The notes below the pieces were generated by a model that saw nothing but the letters and a program-made list of their open reading frames with translations, was not told the origin of the DNA and did not search any database. From the NCBI GenBank assembly GCA_945860265.1, contig CAMAQF010000030.1, positions 1 through 44,611 on the forward strand: a stretch of 44,611 nt of DNA. The letters run 5' to 3'. The position numbers and the translations under genes were made by a program. The DNA comes from Emticicia agri (GTDB lineage: Bacteria; Bacteroidota; Bacteroidia; Cytophagales; Spirosomataceae). Shown here one piece after another: positions 34,035 to 43,681 of this stretch. The stretch's first letter is position 1. Every line of letters starts with the position of its first letter.

Positions 34035-37000
34035 ATGAGAAACAAAGGTGGTATAGTTGCCTTATTGGTGGCTTTTTTAGCAATTAGTATTTATTTCTTG
34101 GCTCGTACTTGGAAAGCCAATGATATTAGAAAAGAAGCAGAATCGTACGGAACTGATAAAACAGGCAAAGTTGATTATTCAAAAAAACAACGGTATTTGG
34201 ATTCACTTTGGAAACAACCTGTTTTCTTAGGAATGACTACGACCGAAGACCTAATGAAACAAGAATTAGGCTTAGGTCTTGACCTTCAAGGTGGTATGAG
34301 TGTTATTTTGGAGGTTTCTCCTACCGAAATCGTTCGTGCATTGGCTGGTTCACGTGACCCGAAAGTAGCAGCAGCTATCTCGAAAGCACAAGAAAGAGCA
34401 GCAACGAGCAGCACAAACTTCGTTGATTTGTTTGCCGCTGAATTCAAGAAAGTTGCTCCAGATACCAAATTGGCGAGCATTTTCTCAAATAGTTCTAACC
34501 GTGGTGTTTTGAGTTTAGAGTCTTCGGATAGTCAAGTTGTGAGCTATATCAAAAAAGAGGTGGATGGTGCTTTCGACCGTGCGTTCCGTATTATTCAAAC
34601 CCGTGTTGATAAATTTGGAGTATCAAACCCTAACTTACAACGTTTGTCGGGCACTAACCGTATTCAAGTTGAATTACCGGGTGTTGATAATCCACAACGT
34701 GTGCGTAAATTACTTTCTGGTGCGGCTAAATTGGAGTTCTGCGAAGTTTATACCATGCAAGAAATCGCTCCAGCATTTGATGGTTTGTCGGCTATTTTAT
34801 TACAAATGGATGCTGAGGCTAAGGCAGCAGATAAGTCAAATTTAAGCAAAATTGCAGCAACGGCTGCCGCAGGAAAAGGCGATAATTCAGCGACGGCCGC
34901 AAACGATACTTCAAAAAATAGTTTGGCAGCTAAATTGGCTGGTGGTAGCAAAACTGATACTTCTAAAAAAGACTCGGCGGCTTTGGCTCAACGCCAAACC
35001 AACGCCTTCAGTAACTTATTTATCGGAACTGGTTATGGTGTCGCTGTACGCATAAAAGACACATCTCGCGTAAATCAAATCATGCGTCGCCCAGATGTTC
35101 AGGCTCTTTTTCCATCTAATGCAAGTGCATTATATGATGTAAAAGCACGTGCAAACGGAACAAACGTAAACGAAGAAATCGTTGATATGTATTTCGTAAA
35201 AGATTTAGGTAAAGCTCCTTTGGAAGGTGATGTTGTAACAAACGCTTCACAAGATTTTGACGAAAGAGGAAAGCCAGCCGTTGAAATGCAAATGAATGCC
35301 GAAGGTGCAAGAAAATGGAAAGCATTGACAGGTGCAAATATCGGCCGTCCAGTAGCAATTATCCTTGATAACTTTGTTTATTCTGCTCCAAACGTTAATG
35401 GTGAAATCGGTGGTGGACGCTCAAGTATCAGTGGTAACTTTACGGTTGAAGAAGCTCTTGACCTTGCAAATGTATTGAAAGCAGGTAAACTTCCTGCTCC
35501 AACAAACATTATTTCGGAAGATATCGTTGGTGCAACGGTTGGTTCGGAAGCTGCTCGTGCGGGTATTCTATCATCAATTATTGGTGTATTGTTCGTTTTG
35601 GCTTTCGTAATGATTTATTATAACAAAGCAGGCTTGATTGCAAATATCGCCCTTATCGTAAACTTATTCTTACTTTTAGGCGTAATGGCATCATTCGGTG
35701 CAACACTTACATTGCCAGGTATTGCAGGTTTAGTATTATCAGTTGGTATGTCGGTCGATGCAAACGTTTTGATTTACGAACGTATCAAAGAAGAATTATT
35801 ATTGGGTAAAACATTCCCCGCTGCCGTTCGTGATGGTTTCACAAATGCAATGTCATCAATTATTGACTCTAACGTTACTACTTTAATCACGGGAGCGGTA
35901 TTATTTATCTTTGGTTCGGGCTTGATTCTTGGTTTTGCAACTACACTTTTGATTGGTATTTTTACTTCATTATTCTCAGCGATTTTCGTTTCAAGATTAT
36001 TATTTGAATTTTATATTAGCAAAGGACAAACAGTTACATTCTTCACAAAATGGACTGAGAAATTATTTAAAGATTCAAACTTTGATTTCGTATCAAAACG
36101 TAAGTTATATTATACAATTTCAAGTACGATTATCATCTTAGGAATTATTTCTATTGTTTTTAAAGGTTTCGGTTTAGGTGTTGATTTCTTAGGAGGCCGT
36201 ACTTATGTAGCTAAATTTGAAAAAACAATCAATACCGAAGACGTAAGTAATGCTTTGAAAGCAACATTTGAAGGAAAACCGATTGAAGTAAAAACTTTCG
36301 GAGGTTTCGACCAAGTAAAGGTTACAACTCCTTACAAAATTGAAAACACAAACCCAGAAGTTGAAAGAGAATTAGAAACTAACGTAAATGCAGCTTTAGC
36401 AAACATTAATGGAAATAAAGGAACGATTACGAGTTCATCGAAAGTTGGCCCAACAATTGCAAATGATGCCATTGGAGGTGCAATAAAAGCCGTTTTACTT
36501 TCTATCATCTTAGTATTTGTTTATATTTTTGTTCGTTTCCGTCGATTGGCGTTCGGTTATGGTGCATTGGTTGCCTTATTTCACGACGTTGCCATAATCC
36601 TCGGTATTTTCTCAATCTTCCGTGGTTGGTTGCCATTCTCACTTGATGTTGACCAAGCATTTGTTGGTGCGGTTCTGACAATCATGGGTTATTCGATGAA
36701 CGATACGGTTGTTGTATTTGATCGTGTGCGTGAATACTTGACCGAAAAACGTGGTGTGAAAGAAGATATTCCAACAGTTATCAACAATGCCTTGAATGCA
36801 ACACTTAGCCGCACGGCTGTAACAGGTTTTTCGACTTTGGTTGTATTATTAGTATTAATGATTTTTGGTGGTGAAACTATCCGTGGTTTTGTATTTGCAA
36901 TGTTTATTGGTGTAATCGTAGGGACATACTCATCATTGTTCGTGGCGACTCCAATCGTTGTTGATTCGATGCAACGTGATATAAAAAACGAAGAAGCCAA

Positions 37001-37058
37001 ATTAGCAGCAATTCCAGTTGTAGCAACTGAAGAAGTTAAGAAAGGCAAAAAGTCTTAA
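34035..37058 (+). CDS. secDF: Fused protein translocase subunit SecDF
   Basis: A 1007-residue fusion. SecD half: N-terminal helix (7-24), GLGLDLQGGMSVILEV (about 77-92), the periplasmic P1 domain, and GMSVDANVLIYERIKEEL (about 570). SecF half: VDFLGGRTYVAKF (about 715) and MGYSMNDTVVVFDRVRE (about 884). About 12 helices in total. A low-complexity Ala/Lys/Ser/Asp insert (about residues 259-320) lies within the first periplasmic domain. SecDF uses the proton gradient to pull secreted proteins outward. A G/C-rich hairpin lies just upstream of the ATG and a terminator downstream. Confidence 0.96.
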   Translation: MRNKGGIVALLVAFLAISIYFLARTWKANDIRKEAESYGTDKTGKVDYSKKQRYLDSLWKQPVFLGMTTTEDLMKQELGLGLDLQGGMSVILEVSPTEIVRALAGSRDPKVAAAISKAQERAATSSTNFVDLFAAEFKKVAPDTKLASIFSNSSNRGVLSLESSDSQVVSYIKKEVDGAFDRAFRIIQTRVDKFGVSNPNLQRLSGTNRIQVELPGVDNPQRVRKLLSGAAKLEFCEVYTMQEIAPAFDGLSAILLQMDAEAKAADKSNLSKIAATAAAGKGDNSATAANDTSKNSLAAKLAGGSKTDTSKKDSAALAQRQTNAFSNLFIGTGYGVAVRIKDTSRVNQIMRRPDVQALFPSNASALYDVKARANGTNVNEEIVDMYFVKDLGKAPLEGDVVTNASQDFDERGKPAVEMQMNAEGARKWKALTGANIGRPVAIILDNFVYSAPNVNGEIGGGRSSISGNFTVEEALDLANVLKAGKLPAPTNIISEDIVGATVGSEAARAGILSSIIGVLFVLAFVMIYYNKAGLIANIALIVNLFLLLGVMASFGATLTLPGIAGLVLSVGMSVDANVLIYERIKEELLLGKTFPAAVRDGFTNAMSSIIDSNVTTLITGAVLFIFGSGLILGFATTLLIGIFTSLFSAIFVSRLLFEFYISKGQTVTFFTKWTEKLFKDSNFDFVSKRKLYYTISSTIIILGIISIVFKGFGLGVDFLGGRTYVAKFEKTINTEDVSNALKATFEGKPIEVKTFGGFDQVKVTTPYKIENTNPEVERELETNVNAALANINGNKGTITSSSKVGPTIANDAIGGAIKAVLLSIILVFVYIFVRFRRLAFGYGALVALFHDVAIILGIFSIFRGWLPFSLDVDQAFVGAVLTIMGYSMNDTVVVFDRVREYLTEKRGVKEDIPTVINNALNATLSRTAVTGFSTLVVLLVLMIFGGETIRGFVFAMFIGVIVGTYSSLFVATPIVVDSMQRDIKNEEAKLAAIPVVATEEVKKGKKS

Positions 37059-37080
37059 TTTATCGCTTTTTTTAAAAATA

Positions 37081-37120
37081 TTTTACATGGCGTAGAGTTT
37101 GAAAACTCTACTATGTAAAA
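37081..37120. repeat. Interrupted inverted repeat downstream of secDF
   Basis: TTTTACAT (37081-37088) and GTAGAGTTT (37092-37100) face AAACTCTAC (37103-37111) and ATGTAAAA (37113-37120). It probably forms a hairpin ahead of the main terminator. Confidence 0.55.
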
Positions 37121-37122
37121 AC

Positions 37123-37158
37123 AAAAATGCCTCTTAATTAATTGTGAGAGGCATTTTT
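37123..37158. terminator. Bidirectional terminator between secDF and the fusion gene
   Basis: AAAAATGCCTCT (37123-37134) and AGAGGCATTTTT (37147-37158) pair perfectly around a 12-nt loop, with A-rich DNA before and T-rich DNA after. It serves secDF (plus) and the convergent gene whose stop is at 37168. Confidence 0.85.
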
Positions 37159-37167
37159 GTTATTGTA

Positions 37168-40100
37168 TTAATTCATCATAAAACTCTCGTTCAAAACTTT
37201 TGTCAAAACCTCGAGCATATAATCGGCGTTTGCTTTAGAAAAACACATAGGAGGCTTGATTTTGAGAACATTATGCTGCGGACCATCGACACTCATCAGA
37301 ATCTTAAAGTCTTTCATTCGGTTAGCTAAATAATTTGTATGGTCGGGTAGCGGCGTTTTGTTTTCGTCAACTAATTCGATTCCCAAAAATAAACCTTCTC
37401 CTCTTACATCAGCTATTATCGGATAGTTGTCTTGTAGGCTTTTTAGTTGTTTTTTTAGGTATTCGCCTACTATTAAAGCATTTTCTTGAAGTTTATCTTC
37501 TTTGATTACCTGCAAAACCTGTCGCCCAATAGCACACGAAACAGGATTTCCACCAAAAGTGTTGAAAAATTCCATGCCATTGGCAAAGGCGTCGGCCACT
37601 GCTCTTGTACAAACAATTGCAGCCAATGGATGTCCATTGCCGATCGGTTTTCCCATCGTAACGATGTCAGGTATTACTCCGTGTAATTGAAATCCCCAAA
37701 AAACTTTACCAACTCGCCCAAATCCAACTTGGACTTCATCGGCAATACAAATGCCCCCCGCCTCACGCACATATCGGTAAGCGTTTTTTAGATAGCCTTC
37801 GGGCAAATCAATTTGACCACCACAACTTACAATACTCTCGGCAATAAAAGCCGCTACATTTCTATTTTTTGTTTGTATTTTCAGAATCGCCTCTTCAACG
37901 TGATTGGCGTATTTTTCTCCTGTATTTTCACCTTGATAAATTCCTCGGAAAGCATCGGGCAGCGGAACTATATGCGTATTTTCGGGGCAACCTTTACCGC
38001 CTTTTCCATCAAATTTATACGAACTAATATCAATACAACCCTGCGTATTTCCATGATAACCAATTTCTAAAGCAATTATATCTTTTTCACCAGTCATGGC
38101 TTTTGCCATTCGGAGTGCCAGTTCGTTGGCTTCGCTACCCGAATTTACAAAATGTATTACTGATAATTCTTCGGGGAAAGTAGCGAGTAATTCTTCGGCA
38201 AAGTCTAGTATTTCATCATTTAGATATCTAGTATTAGTGTTTAATACCGACATTTGTTCCTGACCAGCTTCTACAACTTTTGGGTGTTCGTGACCAGCAT
38301 GAGCTACATTATTGACAGTATCGAGGTATTTTTGCCCAAATTCATCTATCAAATATTGCATTTCACCTCTCACGATTTTCAGCGGTTTGTCATAAGATAA
38401 ACTCAAGCTTTTGCCCAAATGCTGCTTTCGATAATTGATTTGGTCGAGCTGATCGGTGCGTTTTTTTGAGTTAAGAAATTGGGTTTTAAAAATAAGATTT
38501 GGATCAGGACAAATACTCGAAAAAATCGGCCAATTACTCGGACTAGAAACTCCGATAAAATCATTTTTGTGCCCCAACATATCTAAAATTATTTGAAAAT
38601 GCAAATGTGGCGACCACGCTCCATTCTCAGATTCAAGTCCAATCTCAGCTATTTTTTTGCCTTTTTTAATGGTTTTCCCTATAAATTTATCGGCTAAACT
38701 TTCTTTCGTCAGATGCCCATAAAGCGTGTAAAATACCAAATCGTTGACTTGATGTTTTAAAATTAGCGTTGGACCGTAATCTTTTGGGTGATTGTTATTG
38801 TGGAAACTGAAAACCTCACCGTCTTCTAAAGCATGTACGGCCGTATGAGCCGAAATCCAGAAATCTACACCGATATGAATCGTGCGATGCTCATAGCTTT
38901 CATTGGTTTTTATTTTGAAAGCATCAGTTGTGTAAATCGGTCTTGCTTCGCCATAACCGCCTACAAAAAGCACATTTTCCTCTTTCACTTTTCGACTGAT
39001 TTTGTAATCAAGTGCCGAAGAATTGATGTAATTGCTGAAATTGCCAATAAAAGTCGAAGCAATGGATAAATCGAGCGGAATAATGGCTTTATTTTTACTT
39101 TCGGGAATCAAATCCTCAATCGCCCAGACGGTATTTTGGGCATACTTGGCAAACGCGTCATAAGTGCTGCAAGGTGACATTCCGCAAGCACTTCTGAATG
39201 TATAATAAGCGTAACTTTCGGAAATATTTTTCCATTGTTCTAAAAGCTGCCAAGCAGATTTTTCGCTGATGAGCAAATACGCATTTTCAGGTTCTTTCTT
39301 TTTATTGATGGCCGATTTCGTGACACTAATCACTAGACGCATGGCGGTTGTGACATAAAGAACCTGCAATTCTTCGTCCAAAAGCGGAAACTGCTGATTA
39401 TAGCCCGATATGATTGCCTTTGCAGCTGCTAAAGGTTGTTCAAAATCCATGATTCCATAAGCCAAAACAACTGATAAATCATTTATAATCTGCGAATAAA
39501 CGCTATCACCGTAGTCGATAATCGCCTCAACCGTCGGGTTTTGTAACTGATGCGAAACAACGATATTATTGTCATTGGCATCATTATGAATCGTACTTTT
39601 TCTAAGATTTTGATAGTATGGCTGAATAGCTTTGAATTTTTCAATGAAAAAACTGATAATTTCGAGCTCTTTATCCGAAAACAGCCCAACATACTGCTCA
39701 ACCCAAAGAGCATCAGCCAAATTCCAGTCGAAAGTTCGATGGGCCAAAGTATGATTAAAATCTAAAAGTGCATTGGTTATTTGTCCGCATTTTTGTCCAA
39801 GCGAAAATCTAAGATTTTCACTTTTCGGATTTACAGTCGAATATAAAAGCCCATCAATCCAATCTAAAAGTCGTACTTTTCTATTACTGCCTTTAGCATC
39901 AATATAGCCAATAATACCTTGATTATCAGCATTTCTATAAGATTTTGGGTACTTAAAATCTGGCGATTTTTGTTCGAGGTGTTTCAGTAATTCGTCTTGA
40001 AAAGTCAGGTATTCGAGAGCCGTATCAGAGCGACTTACTTTCAGAACATACGATTTCTCCGAATTAGTGATTTTGAAATTAAAGTCAATTTCTCCCGCCA

Positions 40101-40197
40101 AAGGAGTTGCAATTCCTTTAATATTGAAATACTCAAAAGCAATTTGTTCGGCCAGTGAGGTTGATATTCGTAGTTGTTGATAAGTTGATTCGGTCAT
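37168..40197 (-). CDS. Three-domain fusion: amino-alcohol kinase-like, M23 metallopeptidase-like, and class III PLP enzyme (phospho-lyase-like)
   Basis: A 1009-residue protein without a signal peptide. Residues about 10-340: an APH/choline-kinase-type domain, with the catalytic loop IHNDANDNN (H204, D206, N211) and a metal Asp in IIDYGDS (D228). Residues about 400-570: an M23/LytM domain with all zinc-site motifs, H441-x3-D445 (HIGVDF), H494 and H531-x-H533 (PHLHFQ). Residues about 590-1009: a class III aminotransferase fold with [13 protein letters not shown] (D820) and PLP-Lys K850 in [10 protein letters not shown]. The kinase and PLP domains resemble mammalian hydroxylysine kinase and the phospho-lyases AGXT2L1/AGXT2L2. 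I infer phosphorylation of an amino alcohol followed by elimination of phosphate and ammonia. The peptidase-like middle is unexplained. Confidence 0.85.
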   Translation of the reverse strand: MTESTYQQLRISTSLAEQIAFEYFNIKGIATPLAGEIDFNFKITNSEKSYVLKVSRSDTALEYLTFQDELLKHLEQKSPDFKYPKSYRNADNQGIIGYIDAKGSNRKVRLLDWIDGLLYSTVNPKSENLRFSLGQKCGQITNALLDFNHTLAHRTFDWNLADALWVEQYVGLFSDKELEIISFFIEKFKAIQPYYQNLRKSTIHNDANDNNIVVSHQLQNPTVEAIIDYGDSVYSQIINDLSVVLAYGIMDFEQPLAAAKAIISGYNQQFPLLDEELQVLYVTTAMRLVISVTKSAINKKKEPENAYLLISEKSAWQLLEQWKNISESYAYYTFRSACGMSPCSTYDAFAKYAQNTVWAIEDLIPESKNKAIIPLDLSIASTFIGNFSNYINSSALDYKISRKVKEENVLFVGGYGEARPIYTTDAFKIKTNESYEHRTIHIGVDFWISAHTAVHALEDGEVFSFHNNNHPKDYGPTLILKHQVNDLVFYTLYGHLTKESLADKFIGKTIKKGKKIAEIGLESENGAWSPHLHFQIILDMLGHKNDFIGVSSPSNWPIFSSICPDPNLIFKTQFLNSKKRTDQLDQINYRKQHLGKSLSLSYDKPLKIVRGEMQYLIDEFGQKYLDTVNNVAHAGHEHPKVVEAGQEQMSVLNTNTRYLNDEILDFAEELLATFPEELSVIHFVNSGSEANELALRMAKAMTGEKDIIALEIGYHGNTQGCIDISSYKFDGKGGKGCPENTHIVPLPDAFRGIYQGENTGEKYANHVEEAILKIQTKNRNVAAFIAESIVSCGGQIDLPEGYLKNAYRYVREAGGICIADEVQVGFGRVGKVFWGFQLHGVIPDIVTMGKPIGNGHPLAAIVCTRAVADAFANGMEFFNTFGGNPVSCAIGRQVLQVIKEDKLQENALIVGEYLKKQLKSLQDNYPIIADVRGEGLFLGIELVDENKTPLPDHTNYLANRMKDFKILMSVDGPQHNVLKIKPPMCFSKANADYMLEVLTKVLNESFMMN

Positions 40198-40306
40198 TGG
40201 ATATATTAGAGTTTTATCGTCACAAATTAAATGGATTAGTTTTAATACTTGAATTTTTTGGTAAATAACAAGTTAAACAGAAAAAAACATGATGTTTTTT
40301 CTCAAG

Positions 40307-40426
40307 CTACATCCTTTAGGGTGTAGAAGCCCAAAAATATAGTTTTAGGCTTTAGCGATGACCGATGCAAAGTCATTGATAAAGCAAAATTGTTTCTTTA
40401 TACATTCCACGCCCTAGAGGACGTGG
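40307..40426. repeat. Two related hairpins, possible IS200/IS605-type palindromic remnant
   Basis: Hairpin A (40307-40326) has an 8-bp stem, CTACATCC with GGGTGTAG, around TTTA. Hairpin B (40407-40426) has CCACGCCC with GGACGTGG around TAGA and one mismatch. The shared plan, an 8-bp stem with a 4-base TA-rich loop and a CC/GG core, and the 120-nt span suggest a small palindrome-ended mobile remnant or REP-like repeat. Hairpin B lies 29 nt past the dinB stop and may also end that transcript. No coding frame lies between. Confidence 0.4.
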
Positions 40427-40454
40427 TTAAAAGTATAAAATTCTGGGCAAAGAA

Positions 40455-41522
40455 TCAAAAACTCAAGGTAAGTTGGCGACCAAGCATTTCGTCGGCAAAT
40501 TGGAGATTTGAAAACGAAACACCCATCAAACGAACACCTTTGGGCATTGGAAGCAGATTATTGATCATTTCGTAAGAGATTTTTGCCAAAAAATCTTTTT
40601 CAAAAACCGCAATATGTGTCGTTCGGCTTCGAGTAATACTCTCGAAATCGGTAAATTTTATTTTTAACGTAATACTTTTACCGAAAGCGTTGGCACGCTG
40701 CATTCTTCGCCAAAGTTGTTCGATAATATCATCGAGTTCGAGATAAAGGTCGTCGGGTTCGGTCAAATCTCGGTCGAAAGTGTTTTCTACGCCGACCGAT
40801 TTTCTGATGCTGTCGGGGTTTACTGCTCGATTATCGACTCCACGAGCGATATCGAAATAATACCGACCAACTTTCCCAAAATTATTCATTAAAAACTCTA
40901 CGCTTTTTGTCCGTAAATCCTTTCCTGTAAAAATACCCATTTTATGCATTTTTTCGGCCGTAACCTTGCCAATTCCATGAAATTTAGTGATTTCGAGGGT
41001 TTCTACGAAAGTCTCGGCTTGTGAAGGTTTAATCACGAAAAGTCCATCAGGTTTGTGATAATCGGAAGCGATTTTTGCTAAAAATTTATTGACCGAAACT
41101 CCCGCTGAAGCCGTAAGCGTAGTTTTTTCTTTAATTCTGATTTTTATTTCTTGGGCAATTTCAGTAGCAGTTAAAATTCCTTTCAAGTTTTCGCTTACAT
41201 CTAAGTAGGCTTCATCGAGCGAAAGCGGCTCAACCAAAGGCGTATATTCCAAAAAAATCTCACGAATTTCTCTCGAAACTTGTTTATAAACTTCAAAACG
41301 AGGTTTCACAAAAATCAAATTTGGGCATTTTTGCTTCGCAATCCGTGAAGACATAGCCGAACGAACACCAAATTTTCGAGCTTCATAACTAGCCGCTGCC
41401 ACCACGCCACGCTCACTATTTCCACCTACGGCTACGGGTTTTCCACGCAATTCTACAAAGTCACGCTGCTCAACAGACGCAAAAAATGCGTCCATATCAA
41501 TATGTATGATTTTTCGTTGCAA
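40455..41522 (-). CDS. dinB: DNA polymerase IV (Y-family)
   Basis: A 355-residue protein. Catalytic residues: D9 in HIDMDAFFASVEQ, and D103 and E104 in SLDEAYLDVS; the SYEARKFGVRS motif lies in between. The C-terminal six residues QLTLSF match the beta-clamp-binding motif. It copies past DNA lesions with low fidelity. The start is the TTG at 41522; an in-frame stop two codons upstream excludes a longer protein and no suitable ATG follows. No LexA-like operator was recognised. Confidence 0.95.
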   Translation of the reverse strand: MQRKIIHIDMDAFFASVEQRDFVELRGKPVAVGGNSERGVVAAASYEARKFGVRSAMSSRIAKQKCPNLIFVKPRFEVYKQVSREIREIFLEYTPLVEPLSLDEAYLDVSENLKGILTATEIAQEIKIRIKEKTTLTASAGVSVNKFLAKIASDYHKPDGLFVIKPSQAETFVETLEITKFHGIGKVTAEKMHKMGIFTGKDLRTKSVEFLMNNFGKVGRYYFDIARGVDNRAVNPDSIRKSVGVENTFDRDLTEPDDLYLELDDIIEQLWRRMQRANAFGKSITLKIKFTDFESITRSRTTHIAVFEKDFLAKISYEMINNLLPMPKGVRLMGVSFSNLQFADEMLGRQLTLSF

Positions 41523-41656
41523 AGGCTACTATCAATTATTTATATTTTAATACAACTTTTAGGTCATAAATTTCATTAATAATAAAGGAAGTGTCTAAAT
41601 AAGATAAGTCTCAATTAAAACGAAAGCTTCCTCCAATCATAAAACCAAATTTAAAA

Positions 41657-42334
41657 ATGAAAACGTTCAACAAAAGCATTTTTGCGTATGGAATTATCGC
41701 TCTGATTCTATCTGGATGTGCTTCGTCAAAAGATTTCGTTGCCGAAAACTTCGCAACTATCAAAAATACGCATAAAAAACTAGCAATTTTGCCTTTTGAG
41801 GTTCAATTTCAAAATCCACTTGATTATTCAAAACAGCAAAAAAGAAACCCAGTTCAAGCAAGACTAACGTACAGTAAACAAGAACAAGAAGCAAGCCTTG
41901 ATGCTCAAAAAGAATTTTTTATCACTGTGGCCAAACAAGTAGAAAAAGGCCGTTATGAAATTATGTTTCAAGATTTTACTCGAACCAACAAGGTTTTGGC
42001 AGAAAATGGTATTCGTATAGAAGATTTAAAGTTTCAGAATAAAGCTGATTTGGCGAAACTTTTAGGTGTTGATGCCATTATTTATGGCGAATTAATTATA
42101 AAAATCAGTCGCCCAACCGATCGCACAATATCTATATCACCCGTCATGATGGAGAATACAAGATTCAGCGATGGCGTAGATACCGACGTAAAACTTTTTG
42201 ATGCCGCCAGTGGCGAAATGGTTTGGTCAACGGCTCTTTCTAACCAACCAAACAATCGAATGGATACTCCGCATCAACTTTCTTCAAGCTTGCTCAGTCA
42301 AGTTGCCAAAAATTTACCTTATCGAACTAAGTAG
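41657..42334 (+). CDS. Lipoprotein with a TolB/CsgG/LpoB-like N-terminal fold
   Basis: A 225-residue protein with lipobox ILSGC (C21). The mature protein has the layout of envelope lipoproteins that start a beta strand with KKLAILPFEVQF, then an enzyme-like RYEIMFQDFTRTNKVLAENGI helix and LAKLLGVDAIIYGELIIKI, and end with VDTDVKLFDAASGEMVWS. This resembles the GNA1162/CsgG/TolB-N group that helps assemble envelope structures. The role here is unknown. It stands alone between dinB (divergent) and the YebC gene. Confidence 0.7.
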   Translation: MKTFNKSIFAYGIIALILSGCASSKDFVAENFATIKNTHKKLAILPFEVQFQNPLDYSKQQKRNPVQARLTYSKQEQEASLDAQKEFFITVAKQVEKGRYEIMFQDFTRTNKVLAENGIRIEDLKFQNKADLAKLLGVDAIIYGELIIKISRPTDRTISISPVMMENTRFSDGVDTDVKLFDAASGEMVWSTALSNQPNNRMDTPHQLSSSLLSQVAKNLPYRTK

Positions 42335-42388
42335 TGGGCAGTTTTCACTTGGCAGTCATCGGTCTCAAGGTATTGTAGAATGCCAATT

Positions 42389-42444
42389 GCGGACTGAAGA
42401 CTGTGGGCTGAAGACTTCAAACTGAAGACTACGGACTGAAGACT
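42389..42444 (+). repeat. Tandem repeat, four 14-bp units
   Basis: CTGAAGACT recurs at 42394, 42408, 42422 and 42436, each preceded by a variable 5-mer (gcgga, gtggg, tcaaa, acgga). The period is exactly 14 bp. It lies between the lipoprotein stop and the YebC gene promoter region. Confidence 0.85.
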
Positions 42445-42453
42445 AAAAATATA

Positions 42454-42487
42454 TTTGTGCATTTTTGCGTAAAATTTCATAATTTCG
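42454..42487 (+). promoter_or_regulatory. Possible promoter of the YebC-family gene
   Basis: TTTG (42454-42457), 22-nt spacer, TAATTTCG (42480-42487), one base off TAnnTTTG. A second -7-like box, TATATTTG (42450-42457), overlaps it. The ATG is 44 nt downstream. Confidence 0.35.
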
Positions 42488-42531
42488 CAACAAAATAAAG
42501 ACATACAAAATATTAGTTTTTTCATAAAATC

Positions 42532-43257
42532 ATGGGAAGAGCGTTTGAATTTAGAAAAGCCCGCAAGATGAAACGTTGGGGGCAAATGGCAAGAACTTTT
42601 ACAAGAATTGGTAAAGATATTGCGATTGCAGTAAAATCTGGTGGTACTGACCCAAACAGTAATTCACGTTTACGTGCCTTGATCCAAAATGCAAAGGCAG
42701 CTAATATGCCCAAAGCAACGGTCGATAACGCTATCAAACGTGCATCATCGAAAGACCAAGAGGATTATAAAGAAATGGTTTATGAAGGCTACGGTCAACA
42801 TGGTGTAGCGATTTTGGTTGAATGTACTACCGATAATACCAACCGTTCGATTGCCAATATTCGTAGTCATTTTACAAAGTGTGGAGGAACAATCGGAACT
42901 TCAGGAATGCTGGATTTTATCTTCGACCGTAAATCTGTTTTCAAAATTACTAACGATGGAAAAGCCGATATCGAAGAATTAGAGTTTGAATTGATTGATT
43001 TTGGTGCGGAAGAGGTTTTCTTAGACGAAGAAGCCAACCAAATCAATATTTATGGTGAATTTACGGCTTTTGGTGCTTTGCAAAAACACCTTGAAGAAAA
43101 AGGCCACGAATTACTTCATGCCGATTTCGAGCGTATTCCGACTGACACAAAAGAACTCACTGAAGAGCAAGCCGCCGATATTGAAAAACTCATCGAAAGA
43201 CTCGAAGACGACGACGATGTGCAGAATATCTATCATAACATGGTTGTGAAAGAATAG
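42532..43257 (+). CDS. YebC/PmpR-family protein (TACO1 homologue)
   Basis: A 241-residue protein with the family start MGRAFEFRKARKMKRWGQMA and the segments NMPKATVDNAIKRA, YEGYGQHGVAILVECTTDN and FTKCGGTIGTSGMLDFIFDRK. The acidic C-terminus is complete. Members act as transcription regulators in some bacteria; TACO1 and recent work on YebC link the family to translation of proline-rich stretches. Which applies here is open. It is monocistronic with a terminator 22 nt after the stop. Confidence 0.93.
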   Translation: MGRAFEFRKARKMKRWGQMARTFTRIGKDIAIAVKSGGTDPNSNSRLRALIQNAKAANMPKATVDNAIKRASSKDQEDYKEMVYEGYGQHGVAILVECTTDNTNRSIANIRSHFTKCGGTIGTSGMLDFIFDRKSVFKITNDGKADIEELEFELIDFGAEEVFLDEEANQINIYGEFTAFGALQKHLEEKGHELLHADFERIPTDTKELTEEQAADIEKLIERLEDDDDVQNIYHNMVVKE

Positions 43258-43279
43258 TCAAACGCATAAAAATCTATCA

Positions 43280-43308
43280 AATAGCCTCTTTCACGGAGGC
43301 TATTTTTT
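43280..43308 (+). terminator. Terminator after the YebC-family gene
   Basis: AATAGCCTC (43280-43288) pairs with GAGGCTATT (43296-43304) around a 7-nt loop, followed by a run of T. Confidence 0.88.
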
Positions 43309-43316
43309 GTGAAAAC

Positions 43317-43635
43317 ATAAAAAACACTCTATTTTACGCTTTCTGATAGATTTTATGGTTTTTTCGCAGCAGGCATCGCCCGATTCTCTCCGAAAAGATA
43401 TTGAGCTAGACTTATTACAAAAGGAATATTATTACTATTTAAACTTAACTTGTAAATATTCACATCTGTCTAAATGTACTACATTTAGACAATATTTTAA
43501 CCTTTGTTTCAATGGCATCCAAGAAATAGGTTTATTCGCAGTTTATAATCCTATTTGCTTAGACCAAAGCCTCTAAGGTCTCGTACCGAAGAAATTGATG
43601 GAACGGAAAATCTTGTGACCCAAAGAAAAGAGTAA
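43317..43635 (+). pseudogene. Decayed gene for a small secreted protein
   Basis: A coherent protein of about 105 residues can be read if three lesions are repaired. At 43317 ATAAAAAACACT would be ATGAAAAACACT (start lost). A one-base loss near 43345 interrupts a signal peptide that would read KNTLFYAFLIDFMVFSQ. The frame from 43355 (SPDSLRKDIELDLLQKEYYYY, then CKYSHLSKC) runs to 43558, where a second shift allows LRPKPLRSRTEEIDGTENL to 43635. The surviving 73-codon frame (43355-43576) lacks a proper start. The family is not recognised; a faint likeness to YidD-type Cys motifs is not convincing. Confidence 0.45.
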
Positions 43636-43681
43636 AGCATTAATGTTTTTTACACGCTAGCAACAATTATTTACCTCACTA

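Noticed and set aside
42389-42444. CRISPR-like array
   Set aside because: The repeat core is only 9 bp with 5-bp spacers and no cas genes; it is a simple tandem repeat.
43355-43576. Intact gene for a YidD-like insertion factor
   Set aside because: The Cys spacing does not fit YidD and the signal peptide is split by a frame change; called a pseudogene instead.
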